A stretch of DNA of 64,000 nucleotides from Rhizobium sp. Leaf262 (GCF_001422245.1 NZ_LMMM01000002.1:62855-126854); one strand, 5' to 3'; shown: positions 15,605-23,448, numbered from the stretch's first letter. Numbers and translations: made by a program. The notes: generated by a model from the letters alone, not told the origin.

Positions 15605-16666
15605 TCAGGGAATGAGACGGTTCTTTCGCAGCGTCTCGAACAACGCAAAGAACGCATCATCCGTCGGCTGGTATTCCTTGAAACCCAGACGGCGGCTTTT
15701 GCTCATGTCGGTGACGACCTCGATGGGGCGGCCCAGATCGGCATCGGTGTGCCATGGGGAGGCGAGGCGCGTAAGGTCTGGCTCGGCCAGATTTTCACGC
15801 ACCGCGATCTTGCTCCAGATATCAGAATCATCTTTCATCTGCTGTTCAAGCGGAATGACGGTGCCATCGAAGGGTGCTGCTTCTATGCCGAACCAGTCTG
15901 CGATGCGGCCCCACATCCAGCTCCAGCGAAAGATATCGCCATTGACCACGTTGAAGGCTTCGTTCTTTGCCTCTGGCGTTTCCGCTGCCCAGAGCAGTTG
16001 ATTGGCCAAGAGTTTGGCGTCTGTCATGTCTGTCAGACCGCTCCACTGCGCGGCAGAGCCGGGGAAGCGGAAGGGGCGGCCTGTCTCGCGGCAGATGGTG
16101 GCGTAGACCGCCAGCGTTGTGCCCATGTTCATGGCATTGCCGACCGCCTGACCGATGACGGTGTGGGGACGGTGGACGCTCCACGAGAAGCCATCGCGTT
16201 TGGCGGCGGCAAAGACTTCGTCTTCCTGCGCGTAGTAGAAGTTCTCGACATCGAGGCGGCCTTGCTCTTCTCGGAACGGCGTCTGCGGCAGTTTGCCTTT
16301 GCCATAGGCCTCGAAGGGGCCGAGATAGTGCTTGAGGCCCGTGACCAGCGCTACATGGTGGGTGGATTTGCCGAGGCTGAGGCCATCCAAGAGATTGCGG
16401 ACCATGGCGGAATTGACGCGGATGTTTTCCGCTTCGCTATCCTGTCGCGCCCATGTGGTGATGAAGACGGCGTCTGGGCGAACATCCGTCAGGGCCTTTG
16501 CTGTTTCGACTGCATTTTGCAAATCAGCGGCGACGGGAATGATGCCTTTCTGTTGTGCCGGTTTGCGCGATAGGCCGTAGACCTGCCAGCCCTGTTCCAA
16601 CAGAAGATTTGCCGTGGCGCTGCCGACGATCCCGCTTGCGCCCACCACCAATGCCGTTTTAACCAT
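15605..16666 (-). CDS. PRISE-type short-chain reductase
   Basis: A 353-residue NADPH-dependent oxidoreductase of the extended short-chain family. The Rossmann motif VVGASGIVGSA is at the N-terminus. The set VTGLKHYLGPFEAYGKG, NFYYAQEDEVF and SVHRPHTVIG is that of the progesterone 5-beta-reductase/iridoid synthase-like (PRISE) group, in which the Lys and the Tyr of NFYY serve enone reduction. The natural substrate here is unknown; small enones are likely from the family. The ATG with GGAG upstream is preferred to a TTG two codons earlier. It is divergent from an HxlR-type regulator 98 bp away, a common arrangement for a redox- or aldehyde-responsive pair. Confidence 0.85.
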   Translation of the reverse strand: MVKTALVVGASGIVGSATANLLLEQGWQVYGLSRKPAQQKGIIPVAADLQNAVETAKALTDVRPDAVFITTWARQDSEAENIRVNSAMVRNLLDGLSLGKSTHHVALVTGLKHYLGPFEAYGKGKLPQTPFREEQGRLDVENFYYAQEDEVFAAAKRDGFSWSVHRPHTVIGQAVGNAMNMGTTLAVYATICRETGRPFRFPGSAAQWSGLTDMTDAKLLANQLLWAAETPEAKNEAFNVVNGDIFRWSWMWGRIADWFGIEAAPFDGTVIPLEQQMKDDSDIWSKIAVRENLAEPDLTRLASPWHTDADLGRPIEVVTDMSKSRRLGFKEYQPTDDAFFALFETLRKNRLIP

Positions 16667-16764
16667 GCTCAAACTCCATTTTTGTAGACGCTATAATTAG
16701 GCATCCCGCGCACCATCGTGTAGACGGCACGGATTGGGGACATGGATACCAAAGGGTGACCACG

Positions 16765-17142
16765 ATGAAACCGGGAAGCAATGAGGCTGAATGGCGTGAG
16801 GACTGTGCGCCCAGACGCGTGCTGGAATTGTTCTCGACCAAATGGACGAGCATGATCCTGCATGCGCTGCATAAGCTGCATGATGGCGCCGCCCGCACCG
16901 GTGTGCTGGAACGTAGCCTGCCGGGCATTTCCAAGAAGATGCTGACGCAGACCTTGAAGGAAATGGAGCGCACCGGCCTGATAACACGGCATGTGCACGC
17001 GACCAGACCGCCCGCTGTGGAATACAGGCTGACGCCGCTTGGAGAGAGATTCATCGAACCGGTGGAGATGCTTTATGCCTGGGGCAGGGATAATGCCGAT
17101 GCGCTGGATGCTCTCGGTGAGCGCTCTACGTCGCGGCGTTAA
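16765..17142 (+). CDS. HxlR-family winged-helix transcriptional regulator
   Basis: A 125-residue regulator with the HxlR winged-helix pattern: CAPRRVLELFSTKWTSMILH, then RSLPGISKKMLTQTLKEMER (recognition helix) and the wing EYRLTPLGERFIEPV. Cys11 lies near the N-terminus (REDCAPRR), where many HxlR proteins carry a redox- or electrophile-sensing Cys. It probably controls the divergent PRISE reductase and itself from the 98-bp region between them. ATG 16765 has AAAGG nine bases upstream; a GTG three codons earlier is possible. Its stop overlaps the convergent spermidine-synthase-like gene by four bases. Confidence 0.88.
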   Translation: MKPGSNEAEWREDCAPRRVLELFSTKWTSMILHALHKLHDGAARTGVLERSLPGISKKMLTQTLKEMERTGLITRHVHATRPPAVEYRLTPLGERFIEPVEMLYAWGRDNADALDALGERSTSRR

Positions 17143-17813
17143 GCCTTGGCCGCCAGCCACAGCGTATGGCGCGCCCCGCCGCGTTTGCCATTTGCGCGAA
17201 CACTGATCTCGTCTGTCGCAAAACCGGCCTGCCGCAAACGGCGGGTGAAGGCGGCATCCGGCCCTGAAGACCAGACCGCGAGGATGCCCTTCGGGCGCAA
17301 TGCTGCTCTAGCGGCTTCGAGACCCTCTGGATCGTAAAGGCTGTCATTGGAAGGCCGCGACAGGCCATCCGGGCCGTTATCGACATCCAGCAGAATGGCG
17401 TCATAGGCCGCCTTCTTCGAGCGGATGAGCGCACCGACATCGCCGACATGAATATCGACGCGGGCATCGTCCAGCGTACCCTTATGCAGATCGGCCATCG
17501 GCCCGCGTGCCCACTTCACCACCGCTGGCACCAGTTCCGCCACGGTCACGCGGGCATCTGAAGGCAGGGCGCCGAGAGCTGCGCGCAGGGTAAAACCCAT
17601 GCCAAGCCCGCCGATCAGCATGCTCGGATTCGCACGCCCCGCAATGCGTTCGCAGGAGAGCGTCGCCAAGGCCTCTTCCGAGCCGCTCAAGCGGCTGTTC
17701 ATCAATTCGTTTGAACCCAGCATGATGGAAAATTCCTGGCCGCGCTGCTTCAGGCGCAGTTCGGTGCCATCACCGGGAATGGCTGCACGGTCCAGTTCTA
17801 TCCAAGGAAGCAT
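17139..17813 (-). CDS. Spermidine-synthase-like / class I methyltransferase-fold protein
   Basis: A 224-residue protein with a Rossmann-type AdoMet or decarboxy-AdoMet binding fold: MLIGGLGMGFTLRAAL (glycine-rich loop), VTVAELVPAVVKWARG (acidic strand end) and YDAILLDVDNGPDGL. It resembles the spermidine synthase superfamily but is shorter than true spermidine synthases (about 280), and the N-terminal beta domain is reduced. Whether it is an aminopropyltransferase or a methyltransferase is unclear. The ATG start (MLPWIELDR) is preferred over a frame open 61 codons upstream. It is divergent from the BenE-type transporter. Confidence 0.75.
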   Translation of the reverse strand: MLPWIELDRAAIPGDGTELRLKQRGQEFSIMLGSNELMNSRLSGSEEALATLSCERIAGRANPSMLIGGLGMGFTLRAALGALPSDARVTVAELVPAVVKWARGPMADLHKGTLDDARVDIHVGDVGALIRSKKAAYDAILLDVDNGPDGLSRPSNDSLYDPEGLEAARAALRPKGILAVWSSGPDAAFTRRLRQAGFATDEISVRANGKRGGARHTLWLAAKA

Positions 17814-17994
17814 CTGATATCTCGCTGTTTGATGGCGCGGGTTTACACGGGCTGGGTGGCGAGAACAACAGGGCAGGGCGCAGACCGTGCACAAGTCACG
17901 CGCGAGGACCTTCGCGGCAGAAAGCAACCTTGCCAGCGCGTGCGTTTTTTGATCTGGGATGATGACCGCCTTTTCTCCGTGCCAGAGCCCCGCC

Positions 17995-19179
17995 ATGCTA
18001 AAAGAATTCTCCCTTCAAAGCCTGTTCATGGGCCTGCTGACGGCCTTCGTCGGCTTTGCCAGCTCTTTTGCCGTGGTGCTGCAGGGGTTGAAGGGTGTCG
18101 GCGCGACGGATTTCGAGGCGGCATCCGGGTTGATGGCACTGTCGGTTTCCGTTGGGCTCTGCGCCATCTTCCTTTCCGCAATAACGCGACTTCCCATCAG
18201 CATTGCATGGTCTACGCCGGGTGGCGCGCTTCTGGCGGCGACAGGGGTGATCAAGGGTGGTTTTCCCGCGGCCGTGGGCGCGTTCATCATCTGCGCGGTG
18301 CTGATCATCATCGCAGGTCTGTTCAGGCCGCTCGGGCGGGCTGTGGCTTCTATTCCCACACCGCTAGCCAATGCCATGCTGTCCGGCGTCATTATCGGCC
18401 TGTGTTTTGCACCCATCAAGGCCATCGGCTTCAACCCGTTGCTCGGCCTGCCGATCATTCTGGCTTGGATCGTCGTTGGCGCTTTCAAGCGCCTGTTTGC
18501 CGTGCCAGCAGCCCTTGCCGCCTTCGTGCTGGTGATGATCTTTGGCGTCGATATTCCGGCGGGCGCTCTCGATAGCGTCGCGCAATCGCTTGTTCCGCCG
18601 ATGGAATTCGTACTGCCGGTGTTCAACCTGCAAGCACTGATTTCCATTGCGCTGCCGCTGTTCATCGTCACCATGGCCTCGCAGAATATTCCCGGCATCG
18701 CCGTTCTGAAGGTCAACAATTACGATCCGCAGCCGGGGCAGTTGTTTGCCACGACCGGCCTGTTCTCGCTTCTCGCCGCGCCTTTCGGCGGCCACGCCGT
18801 CAACCTCGCCGCCATCACCGCTGCCATGTGCGCAGGCGAAGATGCCCATCCAGACCCCAAGCGCCGTTACTGGGCAGTCGTCGTCAGCGGCGTCGGCTAT
18901 GTGATCTTCGGCCTTCTGGCCGGCGCGGTCACCGCCTTCGTTGCCTTGGCACCGCCCATCCTCATTCAGGCGGTGGCAGGGCTTGCTCTGGTCGGAGCTT
19001 TCTCCGGCTCAGCCGTCGCCGCCTTCAAAGACCCCGAAACCCGAGAAGCCGCCGCCATAACCTTCCTCATCACCGCATCGGGTCTATCTTTTGGTGGTAT
19101 TTCTGGGGCGTTTTGGGGCCTGCTGGGCGGTGGGTTGATGATGGCTTTGCAGCGTGTGGTGAAGCGTGACCAGGTATAG
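17995..19179 (+). CDS. BenE family benzoate/proton symporter-like protein
   Basis: A membrane protein of 394 residues with about 11-12 hydrophobic segments, of the BenE family (benzoate:H+ symport, within the wider nucleobase-transporter-like fold). Visible family features include WSTPGGALLAATG near the first third, and AAPFGGHAVNLAAITAAMCAG with the conserved FGG-N pattern. No benzoate-degradation genes are adjacent, so the substrate is unproven. The start at 17995 gives the N-terminus typical for the family; an ATG twelve codons earlier is also possible. A brnT-brnA pair starts 30 bases after the stop. Confidence 0.85.
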   Translation: MLKEFSLQSLFMGLLTAFVGFASSFAVVLQGLKGVGATDFEAASGLMALSVSVGLCAIFLSAITRLPISIAWSTPGGALLAATGVIKGGFPAAVGAFIICAVLIIIAGLFRPLGRAVASIPTPLANAMLSGVIIGLCFAPIKAIGFNPLLGLPIILAWIVVGAFKRLFAVPAALAAFVLVMIFGVDIPAGALDSVAQSLVPPMEFVLPVFNLQALISIALPLFIVTMASQNIPGIAVLKVNNYDPQPGQLFATTGLFSLLAAPFGGHAVNLAAITAAMCAGEDAHPDPKRRYWAVVVSGVGYVIFGLLAGAVTAFVALAPPILIQAVAGLALVGAFSGSAVAAFKDPETREAAAITFLITASGLSFGGISGAFWGLLGGGLMMALQRVVKRDQV

Positions 19180-19184
19180 AAACT

Positions 19185-19199
19185 GTATAAATTTTATAC
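19185..19199. promoter_or_regulatory. Palindromic operator-promoter of brnT-brnA
   Basis: GTATAAA-T-TTTATAC, a perfect 7-bp inverted repeat. A TATACT at 19195-19200 overlaps it and could be the -10 box, with eight bases from there to the brnT ATG. BrnA-type antitoxins repress their own operon through a ribbon-helix-helix domain, so this palindrome is the likely operator. I see no good -35. Confidence 0.55.
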
Positions 19200-19208
19200 T
19201 ATATTGCT

Positions 19209-19502
19209 ATGAAATTTGAATTTGACCCTGCAAAGAGCGCAAGCAACAAAGACAAGCACGGAATCGATTTCGTGCAGGCCAAGCAGTTATGGCTTGACGA
19301 CTTTGGTCTGACGATCATGGCCAAACAGGTCGATGAGGAGCGTATTGCCCTGATTGCGCAGTTGGAAGGAAAGCTATGGTTGGCCGTGCACACTTTGCGG
19401 CAGGGACAAATCCGAATCATTTCAGTGCGCCGCGCCCGCCCGAACGAAAGGCAGTATTATGAAGACTATAAGCGCCAAAGAATTCGACAGGATGTTCGAT
19501 GA
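19209..19502 (+). CDS. brnT: BrnT family ribonuclease toxin
   Basis: A 97-residue protein of the BrnT family, RelE-fold ribonuclease toxins that inhibit translation until neutralised by BrnA. The family pattern is plain: MKFEFDPAKSASNKDKHGIDF at the start (with the usual D-P-x-K, N-x-x-K-H-G-I/V-x-F spacing), RIALIAQLEGKLWLAVHT in the middle and RIISVRRARPNERQYYE at the end. No Shine-Dalgarno is visible, and the ATG lies eight bases after a -10-like TATACT, suggesting a leaderless or near-leaderless message. brnA overlaps its 3' end by 44 bases. Low GC in the promoter suggests acquired DNA. Confidence 0.92.
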   Translation: MKFEFDPAKSASNKDKHGIDFVQAKQLWLDDFGLTIMAKQVDEERIALIAQLEGKLWLAVHTLRQGQIRIISVRRARPNERQYYEDYKRQRIRQDVR

Positions 19503-19701
19503 CGGTGAGGATATAAGTGAGTATCTTGACTTTGCGACCGCGCGCCATCTTAATCTGGAGCCCAAGCGGGTGAACATCGATTTTCCAAGTTGGGTCGTGC
19601 AAGGTTTGGATGACGAGGCGAAACGTCTTGGTGTCACGCGGCAATCGTTGGTGAAGCTGTGGATCGCCGAAAAGCTTGAAGCACATCGCCATACAAAATA
19701 G
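19459..19701 (+). CDS. brnA: BrnA family antitoxin
   Basis: An 80-residue antitoxin partner of BrnT. The N-terminal part (MKTISAKEFDRMFDDGEDIS, then EYLDF) is the toxin-neutralising arm. The C-terminal part (VNIDFPSWVVQGLDDEAKRL, then GVTRQSLVKLWIAEKLE) is a ribbon-helix-helix DNA-binding domain typical of autorepressors. It starts with ATG inside the end of brnT, overlapping by 44 bases, so translation is probably coupled. A longer frame open upstream is a shadow of brnT. Toxin-first order is normal for this family. Confidence 0.92.
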   Translation: MKTISAKEFDRMFDDGEDISEYLDFATARHLNLEPKRVNIDFPSWVVQGLDDEAKRLGVTRQSLVKLWIAEKLEAHRHTK

Positions 19702-19725
19702 ATCAATGATCGCACAGAAGCTGAC

Positions 19726-19754
19726 TTGCCAGATCAAAAACCGCTGTTTATACA
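19726..19754 (+). promoter_or_regulatory. Predicted leuA leader promoter
   Basis: TTGCCA (19726-19731), a 17-bp spacer and TATACA (19749-19754). Seven bases later is the ATG of a leucine-rich leader ORF (19762). The geometry and the -35 hexamer are the same as at trpL, and it likewise predicts a transcript beginning at the start codon. Confidence 0.55.
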
Positions 19755-19761
19755 AATCAAC

Positions 19762-19881
19762 ATGACCATTCGCACCGCAACCATTTCAGGCATGAGCGCG
19801 CAGTTTTCTGCGAACGGCCAGCCATGCGGTGCACTCTCGCTTCTTAGCCTCGACCTTACACGCGGTTGCCGGGTCCAGTGA
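19762..19881 (+). CDS. Predicted leu leader peptide
   Basis: A 39-codon ORF between a good promoter and leuA. Residues 25-32 read LSLLSLDL, five leucines in eight residues, and the peptide ends TRGCRVQ. The TGA is the first base pairs of a strong hairpin (19880-19924). This is the design of a leucine attenuator: ribosomes stalling on the Leu codons would change folding of the RNA ahead of leuA. There is no Shine-Dalgarno, and the ATG is where transcription should start, so a leaderless message is expected. An in-frame ATG at 19792 would give a 29-residue version. Leader status is inferred from composition and position. Confidence 0.65.
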   Translation: MTIRTATISGMSAQFSANGQPCGALSLLSLDLTRGCRVQ

Positions 19882-19924
19882 GGAGCGCCCGGCGGCCGAA
19901 AGCCCGCTGGTGCCAATGCTCCTC
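19880..19924 (+). ncRNA. Structured leader RNA of leuA
   Basis: Two nested stems: GAGGAGC (19880-19886) with GCTCCTC (19918-19924), and inside it CCGGCGG (19889-19895) with CCGCTGG (19904-19910, one G-U pair). The stop codon of the leader ORF forms the base. No textbook terminator was found after it; the only T-run (19985-19989) follows a weak stem TTGGGC/GCCAA, so how transcription would be stopped is unclear. Confidence 0.55.
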
Positions 19925-20018
19925 AACTCGAAATCTCACTTTATACTGGATTTAAGGCCCGTTTGGGCGCGCATCTGCCAAGGCTTTTTCAGCCGCGATG
20001 CGTGGAAGGAGCAAGATT

Positions 20019-21734
20019 ATGGACGCCAAGACCTCTCAGATTTTCAAGGGCATGCCGGACGCGAACGTGAAGTATCGCCCATACCCTGTCATCGATATCA
20101 AGGACCGCACGTGGCCTTCGAAAACCATCGATAAGGCACCGATCTGGTGTTCGGTCGATTTGCGTGATGGCAACCAGTCGCTGGTCAACCCCATGGGGCA
20201 TGACCGCAAGGCGCGCATGTTCAAGCTGTTGCTGGAAATGGGCTTCAAGGAAATCGAAATTGGTTTCCCATCCGCTTCGCAGACGGATTTCGACTTTGCC
20301 CGCTGGTGTGTTGAGCAGGGCGGTGTGCCTGAAGATGTGTCGTTGCAGGTGCTGGTTCAATGCCGCCCGGAACTGATCACGCGGACCTTCGAATCGCTGG
20401 AAGGCGCCAAGAACCCGATCATCCATTTCTACAATTCCACCTCCGAATTGCAGCGCCGCGTGGTGTTCGGCAAGGATGTGCACGGCATCAAGCAGATCGC
20501 CGTCGATGCCGCCAAGATGATCACCGATATGGCGGCCAAGGCCGGTGGCGGTTACCGCTTCGAATATTCGCCGGAAAGCTTTACCGGCACGGAGCTGGAA
20601 GTAGCGCTGGAAATCTGCAACGCGGTTGTGGAAGTGGTAAAGCCCACGGCTGACAACAAGCTGATTCTGAATCTGCCTTCCACCGTTGAGATGGCGACGC
20701 CCAACATTTACGCCGACCAGATCGAGTGGATGTGCCGCAACATCGACAAACGTGAAAACGTCATCATTTCCCTGCATCCGCACAATGACCGCGGCACCGG
20801 CATCGCCGCGACCGAGCTGGGCCTGATGGCAGGTGCCGACCGCGTGGAAGGCACGCTGTTCGGCAATGGCGAGCGCACCGGCAACGTCGATGTCGTGACG
20901 CTGGCGCTGAACATGTACACGCAGGGTGTCGACCCGGAACTGGATTGCCGCGATATCGAGCGCATCAAGTCCGTCTATGAATATTCCAACGAGATGACGA
21001 TCCCCGAGCGTCATCCTTACGTGGGTGAACTGGTCTACACGGCCTTCTCCGGCTCGCATCAGGATGCGATCAACAAGGGCATGAAGGCGATCAAGGTTGC
21101 CAACCATCCCGTTTGGGAAGTGCCTTATCTGCCCATCGACCCGAAGGATGTCGGTCGCTCCTACGAGGCGATCATTCGTATCAACTCGCAGTCCGGCAAG
21201 GGCGGCATCGCCTATATTCTCCAGCAGGATTACGGCATCAACCTGCCACGCAATTTGCAAGTCGAATTCCGCGAGGAGATTCAGCGCATTACCGATGAAG
21301 AGGGCGTTGAACTGCCAGCTAAACGCATCCACGAGCGCTTTATCGAACAGTACGTGACGCAGCCCGACGCCCGCATCAAGTTCGTGGATCACCACACCTA
21401 TCCGGCGGGTGATTTCAAGGGTGTGCGCGTGGTGGCAGCCGAAATCACCGACAAGGGCGAGATCAAGCGCATCGAGGGCAAGGGAACCGGCCCCATCGAT
21501 GGCTTCATCAACGCGCTGTCCACCTACCTCGGCATCGATCTCTCGGTGAATGACTACTCCGAACACTCGCTGCAACACGGCTCCAACGCCTCGGCCATCG
21601 CTTATGTCGAGATGGAGCATCCCGGTGGCAAGCTGTTTGGTGCAGGCATCAACACCAACATCGTGGCTGCTTCGCTGGAGGCCATTGTTTCGGCGGCTAA
21701 CCGGGTGTTGGAAGAGCGGTCGGCTAAGGCCTGA
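20019..21734 (+). CDS. leuA: 2-isopropylmalate synthase
   Basis: A 571-residue enzyme that condenses acetyl-CoA with 2-oxoisovalerate, the committed step of leucine synthesis. The HMG-CoA lyase-like TIM barrel is at about 30-310, with the metal/active-site motif WCSVDLRDGNQSL near residue 43 and the second motif LHPHNDRGTG. The C-terminal ~140 residues form the LeuA dimer/allosteric domain (feedback inhibition by leucine). It is the longer LeuA form. ATG 20019 with GGAAGGAGC upstream is preferred to a frame open seven codons earlier. The Leu-rich leader at 19762 suggests transcriptional control by leucine as well. Confidence 0.97.
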   Translation: MDAKTSQIFKGMPDANVKYRPYPVIDIKDRTWPSKTIDKAPIWCSVDLRDGNQSLVNPMGHDRKARMFKLLLEMGFKEIEIGFPSASQTDFDFARWCVEQGGVPEDVSLQVLVQCRPELITRTFESLEGAKNPIIHFYNSTSELQRRVVFGKDVHGIKQIAVDAAKMITDMAAKAGGGYRFEYSPESFTGTELEVALEICNAVVEVVKPTADNKLILNLPSTVEMATPNIYADQIEWMCRNIDKRENVIISLHPHNDRGTGIAATELGLMAGADRVEGTLFGNGERTGNVDVVTLALNMYTQGVDPELDCRDIERIKSVYEYSNEMTIPERHPYVGELVYTAFSGSHQDAINKGMKAIKVANHPVWEVPYLPIDPKDVGRSYEAIIRINSQSGKGGIAYILQQDYGINLPRNLQVEFREEIQRITDEEGVELPAKRIHERFIEQYVTQPDARIKFVDHHTYPAGDFKGVRVVAAEITDKGEIKRIEGKGTGPIDGFINALSTYLGIDLSVNDYSEHSLQHGSNASAIAYVEMEHPGGKLFGAGINTNIVAASLEAIVSAANRVLEERSAKA

Positions 21735-21759
21735 GACAACATGCAAGGTTCCAGTCGAT

Positions 21760-21851
21760 TTTACGTCATGCTCGGGCTTGTCCCGAGCATCTAACCACCT
21801 TTGATGTCGTGGTTCGTTAGATCGTCGGCACAAGGCCGAGGATGACGTAAA
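21760..21851. repeat. Palindromic repeat element (pair of inverted REP-like units)
   Basis: Two 36-base arms (21760-21795 and 21816-21851) are inverted copies of each other with about five mismatches, separated by 20 bases. Each arm is itself palindromic around a CTTGT core: left TGCTCGGG-CTTG-TCCCGAGCA. Outer ends read TTTACGTCAT. This is the rhizobial GTCAT-CTCGG-CTTGT type repeat, placed between leuA and the convergent phosphoesterase gene. Confidence 0.8.
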
Positions 21852-21904
21852 GTTCGCTGTGCTACGCTTTCTCCGAAGTGTAAAATGCAGTTAAGGGGAA
21901 CCCC

Positions 21905-22870
21905 TCACTCATCATCCCCTTGTTCTACCGGATTGCTGAAACCCAGCGGTCGGCCATTATTGTAAAACACCCGCACGTCTTCCAGTTCGATGCCGGTGGC
22001 CTTTTCGTTGAGGCCATAGCGTTCGCAGGTTACGTTCCAGGTGCCGGGGCCGCCGTCTATGTGGAAGAGGTTGTAACCGGCGCGGGGTTTATGGCTGCCA
22101 GGGCCTTGGGAGGCGGAGGCGATGCCGACGACGGGGGTGTGGTCGCGGCCGCGATGGGTGTTCAGCCAGTAGACCGTGTTGAGGTGGGTGTGACCGTGCA
22201 GCACGAGTTCCGCGCCTCCGGTGCCGATGGCTGCGGCAAAGCGGCGTATGCCGATCATGCGTTTGTGGGTGGAGGCAGCGCCGCGGATGGGCGGGTGGTG
22301 GATCATGACCACCCGGAACAGCCCCTGTTCTCCCGCTTTACGTAGCAGTTCCGCGGTGGCTCTGGCCTGTCTGCGGCCAAAATAGCCGGTGGCGGAGAAG
22401 GGTGGCGTCGCAATAGACGTCGAGCAGCCAATCATGGCCACCGGGCCGCGCACGCGCATATAGGGGAAAATCTTGCGGTCTTCGTCCCAGTCTTCCGCAT
22501 CGCCGTCACCGCGCACATAGGAATACCAGGCGGCCATGGCCTTGTCATGCGCGCCGGGAACATAGGCGTCGTGATTGCCGGGAACGACGGAAATCTTGAG
22601 CGGATCGCCCACTTCTTCCAGCCAGTCTGCGGCGGCACGAATTTCAATGCCTGTCGCAAGATTGACGAGATCGCCGGTGATGGCAACATGGTCGGGAGCT
22701 TTGCTTTCCATGTCGTCCACCACCTTTTCCAGCGTATCGCTGAAAAGATGCTTGCGGCGGTTGAGACGCCAGTTCACAAAGCCGAGAATGCGCTTGGAGG
22801 CAAGTTCGCGGAAAGTGAGCTTCGGCAGCGGGCCGAGATGAATATCGGAGATGTGGGCGAGTTTGAACAT
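21905..22870 (-). CDS. Calcineurin-like metallophosphoesterase
   Basis: A 321-residue phosphoesterase with the full di-metal signature set: ISDIHLG at the N-terminus, ITGDLVN, PGNHDAY, IHHPP and LHGHTHLN. It resembles the cyclic-nucleotide phosphodiesterase/3',5'-cAMP-type branch, but the substrate cannot be read from sequence. No signal peptide is visible, so it is cytoplasmic. I start at MFKLAHISD; MAGCMFK four codons upstream or a longer frame are possible. Its neighbours are unrelated single genes. A nudix gene starts 80 bases away in the opposite direction. Confidence 0.88.
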   Translation of the reverse strand: MFKLAHISDIHLGPLPKLTFRELASKRILGFVNWRLNRRKHLFSDTLEKVVDDMESKAPDHVAITGDLVNLATGIEIRAAADWLEEVGDPLKISVVPGNHDAYVPGAHDKAMAAWYSYVRGDGDAEDWDEDRKIFPYMRVRGPVAMIGCSTSIATPPFSATGYFGRRQARATAELLRKAGEQGLFRVVMIHHPPIRGAASTHKRMIGIRRFAAAIGTGGAELVLHGHTHLNTVYWLNTHRGRDHTPVVGIASASQGPGSHKPRAGYNLFHIDGGPGTWNVTCERYGLNEKATGIELEDVRVFYNNGRPLGFSNPVEQGDDE

Positions 22871-22950
22871 GCATCCAGCCATAACGTATGAAATCTTGAG
22901 CGTCCAACCCAAAACCCCTGTTTTTCAATGAGATAAAGGAGAGTTGAGCG

Positions 22951-23445
22951 TTGGGTGAAAACCATGTCAGCGGGCAAGGGTTCCGGGATTTGTTTCGGAA
23001 TGTCGCAAAGCGTGCCCTGCATGTCTTTTTCTTTGTCCGCCGGGGCATGACGCTTGGCGTGCGTGCCGCCTGTTTCGATGCACAGGGGCGGGTGTTTCTG
23101 GTGCGGCACACCTATATCTCCGGCTGGCATATGCCTGGCGGCGGTGTAGAGCGTGGCGAGACGGGCTTACAGGCGCTTCACAAAGAAATCCGAGAGGAAG
23201 GCAATCTTGTCGCTGCCTCCAGCCCGCAGCTTTTTCATGTCTATTTCAACAATCGCACCAGCGACCGCGACCATATTCTGTTCTACAGGCTCGAGGTGAC
23301 GCAGACGGCTCCGAAAGTACCAGACCGGGAAATCAGCGAAAGCGGGTTCTTTCCGCTGAATGCTCTGCCCGAGGGAACGACGGGTGCCACCCGCCGCCGC
23401 CTCGCAGAACTGGCGGGCGAAACGCCGCCGGATGACTACTGGTAG
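22951..23445 (+). CDS. NUDIX hydrolase
   Basis: A 164-residue NUDIX-fold hydrolase. The Nudix box at about residues 64-86 reads GGVERGETGLQALHKEIREE then GNL. The consensus GX5EX7REUXEEXGU is kept for the metal-binding Glu residues, but Lys replaces the Arg of RE and Asn replaces the final Gly, so catalysis may be altered or the substrate atypical. The start is a TTG with GGAGAG eight bases upstream; no better start is in frame. It is divergent from the phosphoesterase and converges with the glutathione-type reductase four bases away. Confidence 0.8.
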   Translation: MGENHVSGQGFRDLFRNVAKRALHVFFFVRRGMTLGVRAACFDAQGRVFLVRHTYISGWHMPGGGVERGETGLQALHKEIREEGNLVAASSPQLFHVYFNNRTSDRDHILFYRLEVTQTAPKVPDREISESGFFPLNALPEGTTGATRRRLAELAGETPPDDYW

Positions 23446-23448
23446 GCC

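Noticed and set aside
19989..21833. 614-codon minus-strand frame opposite leuA
   Set aside because: leuA has all catalytic motifs on the plus strand; the reverse frame is His/Arg/Asp-rich and spans the repeat element as well.
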